From NCBI GenBank assembly GCA_036897445.1, contig JAYMTL010000074.1:30628-94627 (forward strand): DNA of 64,000 nt, given 5' to 3'. The notes under the pieces are model-generated. The model was not told where the DNA came from. It searched no databases and saw only the letters and a program-made list of their open reading frames with translations. Both the position numbers and the translations under genes were made by a program. Below, in pieces: positions 62,703 through 64,000 of the stretch; the stretch's first letter is position 1; each line of letters begins with the position of its first letter. This DNA is from Pelargonium tetragonum (taxonomy: Eukaryota > Streptophyta > Magnoliopsida > Geraniales > Geraniaceae).

Positions 62703-64000
62703 TTTGAAAAAGTAAAGTTCTACAAAAATTCCCAGCATTGCAGGACGCTTTCATTGTACTTACTAAACTTACTAATAAGGGATAACTTAAGATATAACTG
62801 TGCACCCCGTTTGTATAAGTAAGGCTTTTTCTTTGTCTATTGTCCCGAAATAAAAATAGGAGTCCCTGCAATGGAACAGGAGAAGACCTTTATATTCCCT
62901 TTTTGAGTTATAGCCTATATACACTTTGAGTTCAGAAGGACACTTAGATCCCCCTACCTTTGTTCCAAACTTGGTTTAAGCTAAGATTTACAAATTACTT
63001 CCTTAAGGAGTTTCTATACTTTTTTGTCAGAGAACCCCGGTTCCCACATAGGGGCCTCTTTCAGCCCTTTTTCTAAATATTCTTCTGGGTAGCTTTTGAA
63101 TTTAAGGTTTTTAGGATAGGCAGGACATGAGGGATTAATGGATAGAGTTTAGGGGTTCCCAGAATTCTTTCAAAACCTAAACTTAAATTTTATAGAGGAG
63201 CTCAATCAAGAGTAATAAGAAAAGTTGTCAATTTGAATACAGAATCTAGGCTTTGTCTTAGTGACATTTTAGGTAAGAGAAATCCTAAATTTCTTACTTT
63301 AAATATGCTATGTTCCCTTCTTATATAAAGAGTTGTATCCAGCTTAAGTAAGTAAAAGGCTAATGGTAACTATAAATTGACTATCCTTGAGGTTAAATCT
63401 CCACTAAAACCCGATTTAGTTTGAAATATTCTAAGAGGAACTTTATAAAGAAGACAACCCTTTATTTAAATCTAAAATTCTGAGCCTCCCCCTGACAGTT
63501 TAATACAGCGGAATCGTTTTTGCGAAGAACCCCACCTGGATTCTTATCATAGCAACTACTCCTAATTTTGGACTTGAAGTTAGAGAAAACCCGCAGGAAT
63601 TAGAGACCCCCTTTTTATTACTAAGTTGTTAAGCGAGTAACAGGAATAGCTATGATTTTACAGAAGAATCCTAGATTTAATATAGGAGTTCCGTACCTCT
63701 CCAGTTGTCTGCTTGTCAAGGTTTTTTTAATCTCTAATTTGAATAATATTAGTGCAGTTACTGAAGTAACCCTTTTGCTCTTACGGAAAGCTAGGGCATA
63801 AAGTAATGCTTTTTTTGGTAATATAGGGAATAAAGTAAAGCTTTGCTATACCCTGCGTTAAAAGTGAGAGTCCCTATTTACTGGGTTCTAGTAAGACCCC
63901 TTAGATCCATACGATTCAATATTATACAAGTCCCACTCCTCTTTTACCCCTATGAGAATAGCTTATTATTCTGCTTCTTTCTAAAATTCTTAATCAAAGA
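62703..64000. other. Gene-free background
   Basis: No gene, RNA or long repeat seen to the end of the window. Confidence 0.6.

Noticed and set aside
1-64000. Dinoflagellate mitochondrial DNA
   Set aside because: Long deserts and inverted repeats fit, but I found no cox1, cob or cox3 fragment and no rRNA fragment.
1-64000. CRISPR arrays, telomeric repeats, rRNA genes
   Set aside because: No regularly spaced direct repeats, no TTAGGG-type arrays and no conserved rRNA words were found on reading both strands.

Overview
This 64 kb window is AT-rich (roughly 36% GC by eye). I recognise no intact gene in it: no rRNA, no complete tRNA, no CRISPR array, no telomere array, and no protein family I can name. 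With the standard code the longest reading frame is 105 codons, which is at or below what random DNA of this composition gives. Most start-to-stop frames of 60-80 codons begin with TTG or GTG and look like chance. The window is a gene desert, almost certainly eukaryotic and not bacterial.

The most economical reading, an inference I hold at about 0.5, is an AT-rich compartment of a filamentous ascomycete affected by repeat-induced point mutation (RIP). Hand counts of samples show TpA in excess and CpA/TpG in deficit, with RIP-type indices on the positive side in the background and strongly so in certain islands. TAA and TAG are common and TGA is comparatively rare, as CpA to TpA change predicts. 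A short repeated motif exists in two forms that differ by C or T exactly at a CpA. I cannot exclude a genome with UAA/UAG read as glutamine, or a large organellar desert.

Layout: against a nearly featureless background there are TpA-rich islands that look like worn-down coding DNA: 7341-7577 (-), 7608-9887 (+, clearest after 8560), 20430-20893 (+), 26613-28335 (-), 28830-29180 (probably -), 37475-37825 (-), 44798-45949 (+) and 60811-62574 (-). In several, one frame runs for hundreds of codons if TAA/TAG are passed through, and TAA/TAG often sit where glutamine would fit. However, T-rich DNA looks protein-like in every frame, TGA is depleted throughout, and no island gave a recognisable domain, so all are low-confidence relics. 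A weaker cluster of small frames lies at 24.7-25.6 kb.

Between islands I could support only small items: six copies of a 15-base motif, three of a 14-base motif, polypurine tracts resembling LTR-retrotransposon priming tracts, GC-rich palindromes, a few short tandem repeats, and a tRNA-like 76-base relic near 36.65 kb. The genes do not form a pathway. The window is best viewed as decayed sequence, probably old repeats.
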